From: an uncultured Ardenticatenia bacterium
GTDB taxonomy: Bacteria > Chloroflexota > Anaerolineae > 4572-78 > NAK82
Direction of reading: 5' to 3'
Assembly: GCA_937127125.1 (NCBI GenBank)
Contig: CAKZLO010000076.1
Location: forward strand, 1-54,861
Length of the DNA: 54,861 nt
Position 1 is the first letter of the stretch. Every line of letters starts with the position of its first letter. Positions 1 to 8,060 of the stretch are shown piece by piece. The position numbers and the translations under genes were made by a program. Under the pieces are notes generated by a model. It had not been told where the DNA came from. It made no database searches and saw only the letters and a program-made list of their open reading frames with translations.

Positions 1-397
1 ACACGCGATGGGGTATGGCCACGTACTCTGCAAATACACCGTGCATGCGGAATTCTGGCGTGGAGACTCCCACGATGCGTCGCTGGTCGCACAGGTTGAA
101 CATACCACGTCGGCAGAAATAACAGGCGCCACAATGAACGGTGATGTCAAATGTGACTCGATCACCAACCTGCCATCCAGTCACCGCGCTGCCGACACGA
201 GCTATGAGGCCAGCGGCTTCATGTCCCATGATAATTGGAGGGATGCGGCGACCAGTGCTGCCATCCAGACCGTGCACATCACTGCCACAAATGCCACAAG
301 CTTTTACACGCACCAGAACCTCATCCGGAGCAATCTGTGGCTCTGGGACCTCCTCGTATTCCAGGAGGTTATATGCTTTAAGCACCAACGCTTTCAT
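1..397 (-). CDS. zinc-dependent medium-chain alcohol/polyol dehydrogenase, N-terminal part (runs off left edge)
   Basis: Reading the minus strand from ATG at 397 gives 132 residues with no stop before the window edge. The start reads MKALVLKAYN, typical of the MDR superfamily (threonine, sorbitol or alcohol dehydrogenases). The GroES-like domain is clear: KACGICGSDVHG holds the first catalytic zinc ligand (C37), GHE at 58-60 gives the next ones, and C89, C92, C95 and C103 match the four-cysteine structural zinc site. Enzymes of this family oxidise an alcohol or polyol with NAD(P). The NAD-binding half lies outside the window, so substrate and cofactor cannot be told. A near-consensus promoter lies 110 bp upstream (507-534), giving a leader of about 100 nt. 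No strong ribosome binding site is visible before the ATG; the start rests on family alignment. Confidence 0.88.
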   Translation of the reverse strand, partial: MKALVLKAYNLLEYEEVPEPQIAPDEVLVRVKACGICGSDVHGLDGSTGRRIPPIIMGHEAAGLIARVGSAVTGWQVGDRVTFDITVHCGACYFCRRGMFNLCDQRRIVGVSTPEFRMHGVFAEYVAIPHRV

Positions 398-506
398 CTC
401 AACGCCTTTGAAGGAGAGTTAATTGTCACACGCAGACGGCCAATCGTTGTCCGGTCTTAAGGAGGCGAAAATGCTCGGGTGACCGATCATACATCATACA
501 TATGAC

Positions 507-534
507 ATTATACCATTGTTTCGAGGATTGTCAA
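507..534 (-). promoter_or_regulatory. sigma70-type promoter of the alcohol dehydrogenase gene
   Basis: On the minus strand TTGACA (534-529) and TATAAT (512-507) are both perfect and are separated by 16 bp. Transcription would start near 500 and run left into the dehydrogenase gene at 397. It is back to back with the stable-RNA promoter at 570-598. Confidence 0.8.
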
Positions 535-569
535 CACCGAAACGCAGCATAGAAGACGTAAAACAAAGT

Positions 570-598
570 TTGACAAGGAGTGGCTGAGGTAGTATAAT
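570..598 (+). promoter_or_regulatory. consensus sigma70-type promoter of the tRNA-Arg/rnpB/tRNA operon
   Basis: TTGACA (570-575), a 17-bp spacer and TATAAT (593-598) form a full consensus promoter on the plus strand. Transcription would begin near 605, leaving a leader of about 135 nt before tRNA-Arg at 740. No open reading frame or known leader structure is seen in that stretch. Confidence 0.82.
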
Positions 599-739
599 GG
601 CATTAGCAGAGATGAATATAGGTTTCTGATGGCGTAGTAGTACCAGGTGCCTGTGGGGTGATCAATTCCAAAGATGTGTGGAAGAGACGCTCCATTATAT
701 AGATTGTGTCTTGTGTTATAGCACTGCATATTGTATCAT

Positions 740-812
740 GTCCTCGTAGCTCAGGGGATAGAGCGCAGCGCTGCGGACGCTGAGGTCGCAGGTTCGAATC
801 CTGTCGAGGACG
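740..812 (+). tRNA. tRNA-Arg (anticodon GCG)
   Basis: A complete cloverleaf can be drawn: acceptor 740-746/805-811, D stem 749-752/761-764, anticodon stem 766-770/778-782 around loop CTGCGGA with anticodon GCG at 773-775, and T stem 788-792/800-804. Discriminator G at 812 is followed by CC, so CCA is not encoded. A GCG anticodon for arginine is uncommon in bacteria, which usually carry ACG edited to ICG. Confidence 0.93.
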
Positions 813-875
813 CCTGACACTTGCGGAGACAAGGACGGCGTCTCTGGAGTGTGATAGGTTTAACAAGTGAATATG

Positions 876-1314
<439 letters not shown>

Positions 1315-1350
1315 GATATAGATAGTGCCATTGCTAAGATAGCACGAGGT

Positions 1351-1423
1351 AGGGGCGTAGCTCAATTGGCAGAGCAACGGTCTCCAAAACCGTAGGCTGT
1401 CGGTTCGATTCCGGCCGCCCCTG
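1351..1423 (+). tRNA. tRNA-Trp (anticodon CCA)
   Basis: Acceptor AGGGGCG/CGCCCCT, D stem GCTC/GAGC, anticodon stem ACGGT/ACCGT around CTCCAAA (anticodon CCA) and T stem GTCGG/CCGGC (one G-T pair) form a complete cloverleaf. The 3' CCA is not encoded. It lies 36 bp after rnpB and 8 bp before tRNA-Gly. Confidence 0.95.
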
Positions 1424-1431
1424 TTGATTGT

Positions 1432-1503
<72 letters not shown>

Positions 1504-1522
1504 TTATTTATAGAAGCAGCTG

Positions 1523-1566
1523 GCACCTGAGAGATTGTCTGTGTTTATCTAGGTGCTTTTGCTTTT
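1523..1566 (+). terminator. rho-independent terminator of the stable-RNA operon
   Basis: GCACCT followed by gAGA pairs with TCT then AGGTGC (1523-1556; nine base pairs with one bulge) and is followed by TTTTGCTTTTT. Confidence 0.65.
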
Positions 1567-1655
1567 TATGGACGCAGATGTGCAGTTTCAGGAGCGTAAT
1601 GGTTTTTTATTTGCTGTAATAATAGGACAAAAGTAATGACGAAAGGAGTAGACCA

Positions 1656-2309
1656 ATGGAGACTGTTGTTGAGCAGCCTACCGTAGCCATGCCGCGACTG
1701 GGTTGGCCAGCGCCCAACTTTGAAGCAGAGACCACACATGGCACTTTGCGTCTGGATGATTTTCGCGGTAGCTGGGTGATCCTTTTCTCGCATCCCGCTG
1801 ATTTCACTCCTGTCTGTACTACCGAGTTCGTCGCCTTTGCTCAGATCGCACCGGAACTCAAGAAGCGCAATGTTGAGTTGCTGGGTTTGAGCATTGACAG
1901 CACCTACTCGCATATTGCTTGGGTACGTAACATCGAGGAAAAGTTTGGCGTCAAAATCACATTCCCTATCATTGCCGATCTGGATAAGAAGGTGGCAATG
2001 CTATATGGGATGATCATGCCGGGGGAAAGCAAGACCGAAACAAGCCGTTGTGTGTTTGTGATTGACGATAAGGGCATTCTGCGCGCGATGATTTACTATC
2101 CTCTTACCACTGGGCGCAACACAGACGAAATTCTGCGATTGATCGATGCCCTGCAGACCACTGACAAACACGGTGTGGCGACACCTGCCAACTGGCGTCC
2201 TGGTGACAAGGTTATCGTGCCGCCGCCTAAGACGACCGACGATGCTGAGGAGCGTCTTAAGGAAGGATATGAGTGCAAGGACTGGTATTTCTGCATGAAG
2301 AGCTTGTAA
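1656..2309 (+). CDS. peroxiredoxin, Prx6 family with three conserved cysteines
   Basis: The 217-residue protein reduces hydrogen peroxide and organic peroxides in the cytoplasm. The peroxidatic motif PVCTTE places the attacking cysteine at C54, after the family pattern SHPADFTP. The C-terminal arm ends with cysteines at 207 and 213, in the pattern YECKDWYFC. Archaeal Prx6-type enzymes carry the same C-terminal pair, which forms disulfides with the peroxidatic cysteine. The enzyme is therefore probably a thioredoxin-type 2-Cys peroxidase rather than a 1-Cys one. AAAGGAG lies 8-9 nt before the ATG. It is monocistronic or loosely linked to the small winged-helix gene that follows. Confidence 0.93.
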   Translation: METVVEQPTVAMPRLGWPAPNFEAETTHGTLRLDDFRGSWVILFSHPADFTPVCTTEFVAFAQIAPELKKRNVELLGLSIDSTYSHIAWVRNIEEKFGVKITFPIIADLDKKVAMLYGMIMPGESKTETSRCVFVIDDKGILRAMIYYPLTTGRNTDEILRLIDALQTTDKHGVATPANWRPGDKVIVPPPKTTDDAEERLKEGYECKDWYFCMKSL

Positions 2310-2415
2310 GCAGCCTTGTTGACTTCGCTGCCCGGCCGGTGTCGCCGGATGGCATCGGCCGTCCGGCACCTGGCTGCGGCTGGAAGCGACAGAAATCTCA
2401 CCGTGGAGGAGCAAA

Positions 2416-2643
2416 GTGCCCTGTATCCGTGCGGATGGTTCGCTGACGGTGGCCGCGAAAAAAGTGATGACGGCCATGGAGAAGCCAGCCACGCTGGATG
2501 AGGTGGCGGCAGCCAGTGGCTTGCCGCTGTACCAGATCCGCAGCAGTGTGCGCGAGCTTGTGGAAGCCGGGCTAGTGGAAATCAGAGATGGCGCGTATGT
2601 GATGACGGATGCCGGGCGGCGCAAGCTGGCCGAACAACGCTGA
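2416..2643 (+). CDS. small winged-helix DNA-binding domain protein
   Basis: The start is GTG at 2416, supported by GTGGAGGAG at 2403-2411. The 75-residue product begins MPCIRADGSLT. Residues about 12-70 read as a single winged helix: helix, KPATLDEVAAASGLPLYQI recognition region, then a basic/acidic helix and a beta wing with DGAYVMTDAGRRKL. This pattern is common in archaeal-type and Chloroflexota stand-alone winged-helix proteins. The target is unknown. It lies 106 bp after the peroxiredoxin gene and is followed by two hairpins, so it may end that transcription unit. Confidence 0.75.
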   Translation: MPCIRADGSLTVAAKKVMTAMEKPATLDEVAAASGLPLYQIRSSVRELVEAGLVEIRDGAYVMTDAGRRKLAEQR

Positions 2644-2662
2644 GCGTCGGCCCGGCGCGCCA

Positions 2663-2690
2663 AACTATGGTGCAGCCGGCTACCATAGTT
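2663..2690 (+). repeat. inverted repeat, 9-bp stem
   Basis: AACTATGGT (2663-2671) and ACCATAGTT (2682-2690) are perfect complements around a 10-nt loop. There is no T run on either side, so this may be an RNA-stabilising hairpin or an operator. It lies 20 bp after the winged-helix gene. Confidence 0.5.
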
Positions 2691-2708
2691 CCTGTATGAG
2701 GTATAGCG

Positions 2709-2757
2709 CAACGGTGATCGGCTCTGGCGAAGACCTGTCACCGTTGTGTTTGTCTTC
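2709..2757 (+). terminator. probable terminator after the peroxiredoxin/winged-helix unit
   Basis: CAACGGTGA (2709-2717) pairs perfectly with TCACCGTTG (2738-2746) around a 20-nt loop, followed by the T-rich run TGTTTGTCTT. The loop is long, so efficiency is uncertain. Confidence 0.5.
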
Positions 2758-2824
2758 CCACTAGCAGTACATCCTGCACAATGCTCCCGAATCTTTCAAT
2801 TGTCATGCCCTCGTCGCTGGACAT
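2738..2824 (-). CDS. candidate small protein (28 aa), unverified
   Basis: On the minus strand GGAGGAG ends 2 nt before an ATG at 2824 and opens a 28-codon frame starting MSSDEGMTIERFGSIVQDVL and closing with TGA at 2738. The frame ends inside the perfect hairpin 2709-2746, which could end transcription in this direction too. The ribosome binding site is the main evidence. There is no recognised homologue and it may be chance. It lies in the 408-bp gap between the winged-helix gene and nrdR, where I see nothing else except hairpins. Confidence 0.3.
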   Translation of the reverse strand: MSSDEGMTIERFGSIVQDVLLVGRQTQR

Positions 2825-3051
2825 AGCTCCTCCGGTAACATTTATTATTTGAGCGCACTATAGTTCTCCGATTATGTTCTAGGTGACAGAATGCATGAGT
2901 TTTGCAATGCAGGCACAGGCAGTGTATAGTGATAGTGTGCCATTATTATTTGTTGGACTTCGCGGTGTGTCGCACTGACCGACGACGTGGGTTGCCAAAG
3001 CCATCTAAAAAGTACATCTTTCTTGCTCTATTTTAGTGGGGGAAGCGGACA

Positions 3052-3552
3052 ATGAGATGCCCATTCTGCGGAGCAGCAGACACTCGTGTTATTGACACGC
3101 GGGACGTAGCCGACAGCATCCGGCGTCGCCGTGAATGTGGAAAATGCAAACAACGCTTCACCACTTATGAGCGGATCGCCAACGTCAACTTGTTAGTCGT
3201 CAAGAGAGACCAACGTCGTGAAAAGTTCGAGCGCGATAAGATTCTGGGCAGCATGCAAATCGCATGCGGCAAACGTCCTGTGCCCGCTAAGGTGTTAGAG
3301 GAGGCCGCGCGGGAAATCGAAGCGGATTTATATGCGCTTGGCGAAGCTGAAGTGGAGAGCCAAGTGATTGGCGAGATGGTGATGGAGCGGCTGCGTCAAA
3401 TCGATGACATAGCATATGTGCGGTTTGCCTCCGTGTACCGCCAGTTTGCCGACGTGGACAGCATCGTCGAGGAGATTGAAGCACTCAAGGAATCCAGACG
3501 GCGCGAACAGGAGTTGCGTAACCAGATGGAGCTCCCTCTTCAGACGACCTAA
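3052..3552 (+). CDS. nrdR: transcriptional repressor NrdR
   Basis: NrdR senses the ATP/dATP state and represses ribonucleotide reductase genes. The 166-residue product has the N-terminal zinc ribbon (C3, C6 and the later CGKC pair) with the RRRRECGKCKQRFTTYER signature, followed by the ATP-cone domain starting near LLVVKRDQRREKFERDKI. Length and order match the family. GGGGGAAG lies about 6 nt before the ATG. The next gene, 576 bp downstream, is the class II ribonucleotide reductase nrdJ, the expected regulatory target. I could not find a convincing paired NrdR box upstream of either gene. Confidence 0.96.
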   Translation: MRCPFCGAADTRVIDTRDVADSIRRRRECGKCKQRFTTYERIANVNLLVVKRDQRREKFERDKILGSMQIACGKRPVPAKVLEEAAREIEADLYALGEAEVESQVIGEMVMERLRQIDDIAYVRFASVYRQFADVDSIVEEIEALKESRRREQELRNQMELPLQTT

Positions 3553-4128
3553 GAAGATCGGCCCCTCAAAGTTTTAAGGTTATTTTTTAAGTTATTGCCC
3601 CTCAAAGCTATTGCAACGCGCTTCCAGTTGTTGTATACTAGCTCTTGCCTCTGTGCCATAGATAGTATAGCTACAAGGACCATGTGCCATATTTAGTGGC
3701 AGATGTTCACCCATGTAGCCCACAGAGGGGGTGAACTGACACCTGTTCGTGTGCTTGCCCCTAGAGCTATCACGATTGCCAATGTGACATCTCAATGTAG
3801 CGCAGAACAGCGATCGTTTGCGTATCGGATTTGGTTTCCGATGTTTTGATAATATCGCGACGTTGATTGTCGGGAGTCGCTGGGCTGATTAGTGATTGAG
3901 TACTTGAAGAAAACACGTCGTCATCCGGAAACAGGAATGTTAGTTGCAATAGCTTGACTCCTGGTGTGACAGGGCATATCACATGCGGGAGAAGAAGTAG
4001 AAAAGAATGAATTAAAGGGGATTGTTGGGTTGGAATCAAAGGTTGTGAAGTCTCTTGCCATGGTGGAAAGAAAGAGACTGGTGAGCTGATCTTGGCGATT
4101 TATTCTGCACTGTTTACTTGGAGAGGTT
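3553..4128. other. long intergenic region between nrdR and nrdJ
   Basis: This 576-bp AT-rich stretch has no supportable gene. GCCCCTCAAAG occurs twice in direct orientation (3561-3571 and 3597-3607, 36 bp apart). ATACTA/TAGTAT half sites occur near 3636-3670. No cobalamin riboswitch core was recognised although nrdJ needs B12. GGAGAGG just before 4129 serves nrdJ. Confidence 0.5.
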
Positions 4129-6669
4129 ATGATGTCCACTGAACCGCTACTCACGGTTGGAGATGATAGAGTACCTTCTGTTTCCAGAGGACAGGAGGAG
4201 GACATCGAACAGCTCGCCTTAGATACTCCAATGGAGTCGAATGAGCTGCATCCTTTGGGTCAGAAGATCTTTCTGGATCGCTATGCTCTCAAGGAGTCGA
4301 ACAAGGCGACCATCGTGCCTGGTGACCTGGTGCTGGTGATCGTCGACATGAAGTCGGGACAACGCGAAATGGGTGTTGTGCGAGAAGTGTACGGCGAAGA
4401 AGCTGTTGTGGAGCTCTCCGATGGAGAGAGAGTGCGCCGTGCACTTGAGTACATTGATAAGCCGATCGAGACAAGACCGGAACAAATGCTGGATCGTGTG
4501 GCACGTGGCATCGCCAGTGTCGAACCCCCTGAGAAGAGAGCATTGTGGGAAACTCGATTTCGATGGTTGTTGTATGGCTGGAAGTTCATCCCTGGCGGTC
4601 GTATTCTGGCTGCAGCTGGCACTAATCAGAGCCTCACCTACTACAATTGTTTCGTGCTACCCAGTCCTGCTGATTCGCGTGGTGGCATCATCAAAACCCT
4701 TGCCCAAATGACTGAGATTATGTCACGCGGGGGGGGAGTAGGGATCAATCTCTCCAGCTTGCGCCCGCACTATGCCTTTGTGCGTGGGGTTAATGGGCGT
4801 TCCAGTGGCTCTGTGTCGTGGGGTGCGCTATACAGCTTTGCTACTGGCCTGATCGAGCAAGGGGGTAGCCGGCGCGGTGCGCTGATGCTCATCTTGAACG
4901 TCTGGCATCCCGACATCCTCGAGTTCATCGAGTCGAAACGCGTGATGGGGCGCATCACCAATGCGAATATCAGCGTTGGCGTTACGGATGCATTCATGGA
5001 AGCGGTAAAATCCGACGGCGACTGGGATTTGGTGTTTCCACTCACCACCTACCCAGGCTATGATGAGACTTGGGATGGCGACTTGGAAAAATGGCGCGCT
5101 GAAGGAAAACCCGTTGTGGTCTATAAAACATTAAAAGCACGCCAGATCTGGGATGCGATCATTGAGAGTGCTTGGGCAAGTGCTGAGCCGGGTGTCTTCT
5201 TCGTCGATCGCTACAATAAGATGAGCAATTCCTGGTACTACGCACGCATTTTGTGCACAAACCCGTGCGGTGAACAGGGTTTGCCCGCTTGGGGTGTCTG
5301 CAATTTGGGGGCATTACACCTGGGCAAGTTCGTGCAGGCAGGGGAAGTGCGTTGGGAAGACCTGCGCCGGGCGGTGCGCTACGCTGTCCGTTTTCTGGAC
5401 AACGTGGTGGATGCTAGTCCATATTTCTTCGAGGAAAATCGCAAGCAGCAGACGCTGGAGCGACGTGTTGGCTTGGGCACGATGGGCTTGGCAGAGATGC
5501 TGATTCGCCTGGGCCTGCGTTATGGCAGTCCTGAATCACTGGCATTCATTGACCAACTGTACCATTTTATCGCCGTAGAGGCGTACATGGCGAGCTGTGA
5601 ATATGCTGCGGAGAAAGGCAGTTTCCCCGCGTTCGACGCCGAGAAGTTTTTGCAGAGTGGCTTCATGCAGGGGATGCCCGAAGAGGTGCGCCAGGCGGTG
5701 CGTGAGAAGGGCATTCGCAACGTGACTCTCCTGACTCAGGCGCCGACAGGCACGACGGGCACTATGGTGAATACCTCAACCGGTATTGAGCCGTTTTACT
5801 ACTGGACTTACACGCGTAAGAGTCGATTGGGTGTGCACCAAGAGAAGGTTAAGGTTTTGGAAGAGTGGTTGGCCGAGCACCCCAATGAACCACTTCCCGA
5901 TTACTTTGTAACGGCGATGGATTTGCAGGCTGAGGAGCATGTACGTGTGCAGGCAGCCATCCAGCGCTGGGTGGACAGCAGCATCAGCAAGACCTGCAAT
6001 GTGCCCAATCATTATACCATTCAACAAACGCGCCAGCTCTACGAGCTGATGTACGAGCTAGGCGTGAAAGGCGGAACGATTTATAGGGATGGCTCGCGCG
6101 ACGAACAGGTTCTGCAAAAGACAGGCCCAGAGAGAGAAAAAGCTGTGGAGATCAAATGGCGCGCCCGGCCGGCTGTACTGCAGGGGTACACGTATCGCAA
6201 GAATACTCCTATTGGTACGGCTTACATCACCATCAATGCCAACGGCGAGGGGAACAAGGAGCCTTTCGAGGTTTTCGTGAATGTCGGCAAAGCAGGCTCC
6301 GATGTGGCAGCGGATGCAGAGGGCCTGGGACGCCTCATCAGCCTGATCTTGCGTATGCCCAGCCCTCTTACACCTTTGCAACGTGTGCAAGATGTTGTGA
6401 GCCAACTGCGTGACATTGGCTCGGGACGCGCCCAAGGATTCGGCCGACAGCGCGTACAAAGTTTGCCCGACGCAATTGCTCAGGCGTTGGCCGAGCACAT
6501 CGGATTGCACGATCAAGAAAATTTGCCTGGCCTCCCAGAGGTAGAAGAAGGCGCTATCCAGCTTGTGTTGCCCATCAAGGGCGACTTCTGCCCTGAGTGT
6601 GGTCAGGCGACGATGTTGCACGTTGAGGGTTGCCGCAAGTGCTACAATTGTGGATATTCAGAGTGCTAA
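4129..6669 (+). CDS. nrdJ: adenosylcobalamin-dependent (class II) ribonucleotide reductase
   Basis: The 846-residue enzyme makes deoxyribonucleotides with a B12-generated thiyl radical. Recognisable are the paired redox cysteines in YYNCFVLPSP (C174) and GVCNLGAL (C391), the active loop NPCGEQ (N378, radical C380, E382) and the phosphate-binding APTGTTGTM. The last 30 residues carry a cysteine-rich tail (CPECG ... CRKCYNCGYSEC), which is probably a zinc ribbon and shuttle cysteines. Between RYALKE (about 51-56) and IETRPEQM (about 113-120) there is a beta-rich insertion of about 55 residues resembling an SH3-like module. Many homologues have only a short connector there. Either ATG at 4129 or at 4132 could start; the second has better spacing to GGAGAGG. 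Regulation by the upstream nrdR product is likely. Confidence 0.96.
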   Translation: MMSTEPLLTVGDDRVPSVSRGQEEDIEQLALDTPMESNELHPLGQKIFLDRYALKESNKATIVPGDLVLVIVDMKSGQREMGVVREVYGEEAVVELSDGERVRRALEYIDKPIETRPEQMLDRVARGIASVEPPEKRALWETRFRWLLYGWKFIPGGRILAAAGTNQSLTYYNCFVLPSPADSRGGIIKTLAQMTEIMSRGGGVGINLSSLRPHYAFVRGVNGRSSGSVSWGALYSFATGLIEQGGSRRGALMLILNVWHPDILEFIESKRVMGRITNANISVGVTDAFMEAVKSDGDWDLVFPLTTYPGYDETWDGDLEKWRAEGKPVVVYKTLKARQIWDAIIESAWASAEPGVFFVDRYNKMSNSWYYARILCTNPCGEQGLPAWGVCNLGALHLGKFVQAGEVRWEDLRRAVRYAVRFLDNVVDASPYFFEENRKQQTLERRVGLGTMGLAEMLIRLGLRYGSPESLAFIDQLYHFIAVEAYMASCEYAAEKGSFPAFDAEKFLQSGFMQGMPEEVRQAVREKGIRNVTLLTQAPTGTTGTMVNTSTGIEPFYYWTYTRKSRLGVHQEKVKVLEEWLAEHPNEPLPDYFVTAMDLQAEEHVRVQAAIQRWVDSSISKTCNVPNHYTIQQTRQLYELMYELGVKGGTIYRDGSRDEQVLQKTGPEREKAVEIKWRARPAVLQGYTYRKNTPIGTAYITINANGEGNKEPFEVFVNVGKAGSDVAADAEGLGRLISLILRMPSPLTPLQRVQDVVSQLRDIGSGRAQGFGRQRVQSLPDAIAQALAEHIGLHDQENLPGLPEVEEGAIQLVLPIKGDFCPECGQATMLHVEGCRKCYNCGYSEC

Positions 6670-6686
6670 GGAGGCCGGCACGAGGG

Positions 6687-7118
6687 TCAGCCTTTTGAGT
6701 GCTCTTCCTCGTCGCTTGTGCCGCGTGCGTCCAGATTCAAAGCGCCAGAGTTAATGCAGTAGCGTTTACCAGTAGGAGGCGGACCGTCGTCGAACACGTG
6801 ACCGAGGTGCCCTTGACACGTAGCGCATAGGACCTCAATGCGATACATTCCGTGGCTGTGGTCTTCTGCGTACTCGATGGCTTCTTCGTCAATAGGTGCC
6901 CAAAAGCTCGGCCACCCACTTCCGGAGTCATACTTGGCCTCCGAACTGAAAAGAGGACTGCCGCAACCGGCGCAACGGTAGACACCCTTCTGCTTGGTCG
7001 TGTAGTACTTGCCGCTGAAGGGAGGTTCTGTACCCTTTAAGCGCAATATCCTGTACTGTTCCGCGCTCAGCAGCTGTCGCCATTCTTCGTCCGTTTTTTC
7101 TATCTTCTGCTTCGGCAT
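6687..7118 (-). CDS. msrB: peptide methionine-(R)-S-oxide reductase MsrB
   Basis: MsrB repairs oxidised methionine (R form) using thioredoxin. The 143-residue protein has the zinc-binding pairs C49/C52 and C98/C101, the SGSGWPSFW motif and the catalytic cysteine in [12 protein letters not shown] (C121). It is cytoplasmic, with no signal peptide. GGAAGAGAG precedes the ATG. The gene is convergent with nrdJ and only 17 bp separate the two stops. Confidence 0.95.
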   Translation of the reverse strand: MPKQKIEKTDEEWRQLLSAEQYRILRLKGTEPPFSGKYYTTKQKGVYRCAGCGSPLFSSEAKYDSGSGWPSFWAPIDEEAIEYAEDHSHGMYRIEVLCATCQGHLGHVFDDGPPPTGKRYCINSGALNLDARGTSDEEEHSKG

Positions 7119-7260
7119 TCTCTCTTCCGTCTTCGAGTGGCTGTGTCTCTAATGCGCAACCGCTTACATCTCGCCTTGTTCAGCAGCTACCTTTAGCTAC
7201 CTTTTGATGCATTACTCTTGGCGCAGAAGGTTCGAGATCACGCGATTGCACACATTGGGA

Positions 7261-7791
7261 TCAGTGATTGTTCACCGATGGGGTTTGTTCTGACAGCTGC
7301 TCTTTCTCCATTCGGGCGATCATCTTCTGCAATTCGGTGTCCAACTGGCGCAATGCGGCAAGCAGGTAAGGTCGAGCCTCTTCGAAGGCCATCTGGCTGG
7401 CGGCACGGGCTGAATCGACGGCTTTCTGTGCCTGTTCGCGCACACGGAGTGACTCCGGTACGCTTGCGGTGTGCTTGAGCAATTCGTTGATCTCGGCGAT
7501 CATGGCCTCCAAGCCATCATACATTGCTTTGATATGCCGCCGATTCTCCTCGTTTTCCCAGGCGATGCGGAACGCAGCAGCAATATTCTGACCCAGCTCC
7601 TTGAACTGCTTACCGACCTCAGACCAAGACTCTGCGGGTGTTCGCGGCTCCTCCGTCACAGTGGTCTCAATCACTCCGGTGAGCTCGCCGCTACCCTCAG
7701 TGGCACTAAGATCGCTTGTCATCTGATGTTCGGCACTGGTGTCCATTGAGCGCGCGCGGGCGCTGTGTGCCATTTGTACCCAGTCAATCAT
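7261..7791 (-). CDS. uncharacterised alpha-helical protein
   Basis: I do not recognise this 176-residue protein. The first 55 residues are polar and probably disordered. Residues about 56-170 are strongly helical and charged, with a stretch WSEVGKQFKELGQNIAAAF and long Ala/Glu/Arg-rich helices that could form a coiled coil or bundle. There is no signal peptide, membrane segment or cysteine motif. The start at 7791 is weakly supported by GGAGG about 15 nt upstream; starts at 7746 or 7719 would shorten the disordered end. It is transcribed in the same direction as msrB, 142 bp away, and may or may not share its transcript. Confidence 0.6.
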   Translation of the reverse strand: MIDWVQMAHSARARSMDTSAEHQMTSDLSATEGSGELTGVIETTVTEEPRTPAESWSEVGKQFKELGQNIAAAFRIAWENEENRRHIKAMYDGLEAMIAEINELLKHTASVPESLRVREQAQKAVDSARAASQMAFEEARPYLLAALRQLDTELQKMIARMEKEQLSEQTPSVNNH

Positions 7792-8060
7792 ATATGATTA
7801 TTTTAACCTCCACCATTGCGCACCACACAATCGAAGCACAGGCCAGCTACACAGGATGCCACCACGGACATCTCCCATTTCTAATTCTCATGATATAATA
7901 CTCCTAATTTGCCAACAAGTTACGCCAGAAATGCGGCAATTCGTCAGGCGGCCGACAGCGTGAGCGTGTTTGTTCACTCGTGCCAAACTCCCTGAAGCTC
8001 AGGTACCTGCGTCTTGGCTCTTAAAATGGCTTTAAACTACTGATATCAGGAGAAGAATCT

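Noticed and set aside
8-460. 150-codon plus-strand frame at the left edge
   Set aside because: It is antisense to a clear zinc alcohol dehydrogenase on the minus strand, whose zinc motifs are intact.
715-739. TTGTGT-17-TATCAT promoter next to tRNA-Arg
   Set aside because: The -10 box touches the first tRNA base, so transcription would start inside the tRNA.
2850-2960. CACTATAGT and TATAGTGATAGTG as possible NrdR boxes before nrdR
   Set aside because: Neither matches the palindromic consensus well and the spacing of a box pair is not right.
3553-4128. Cobalamin riboswitch before nrdJ
   Set aside because: The conserved core and B12 box were looked for by eye and not found.
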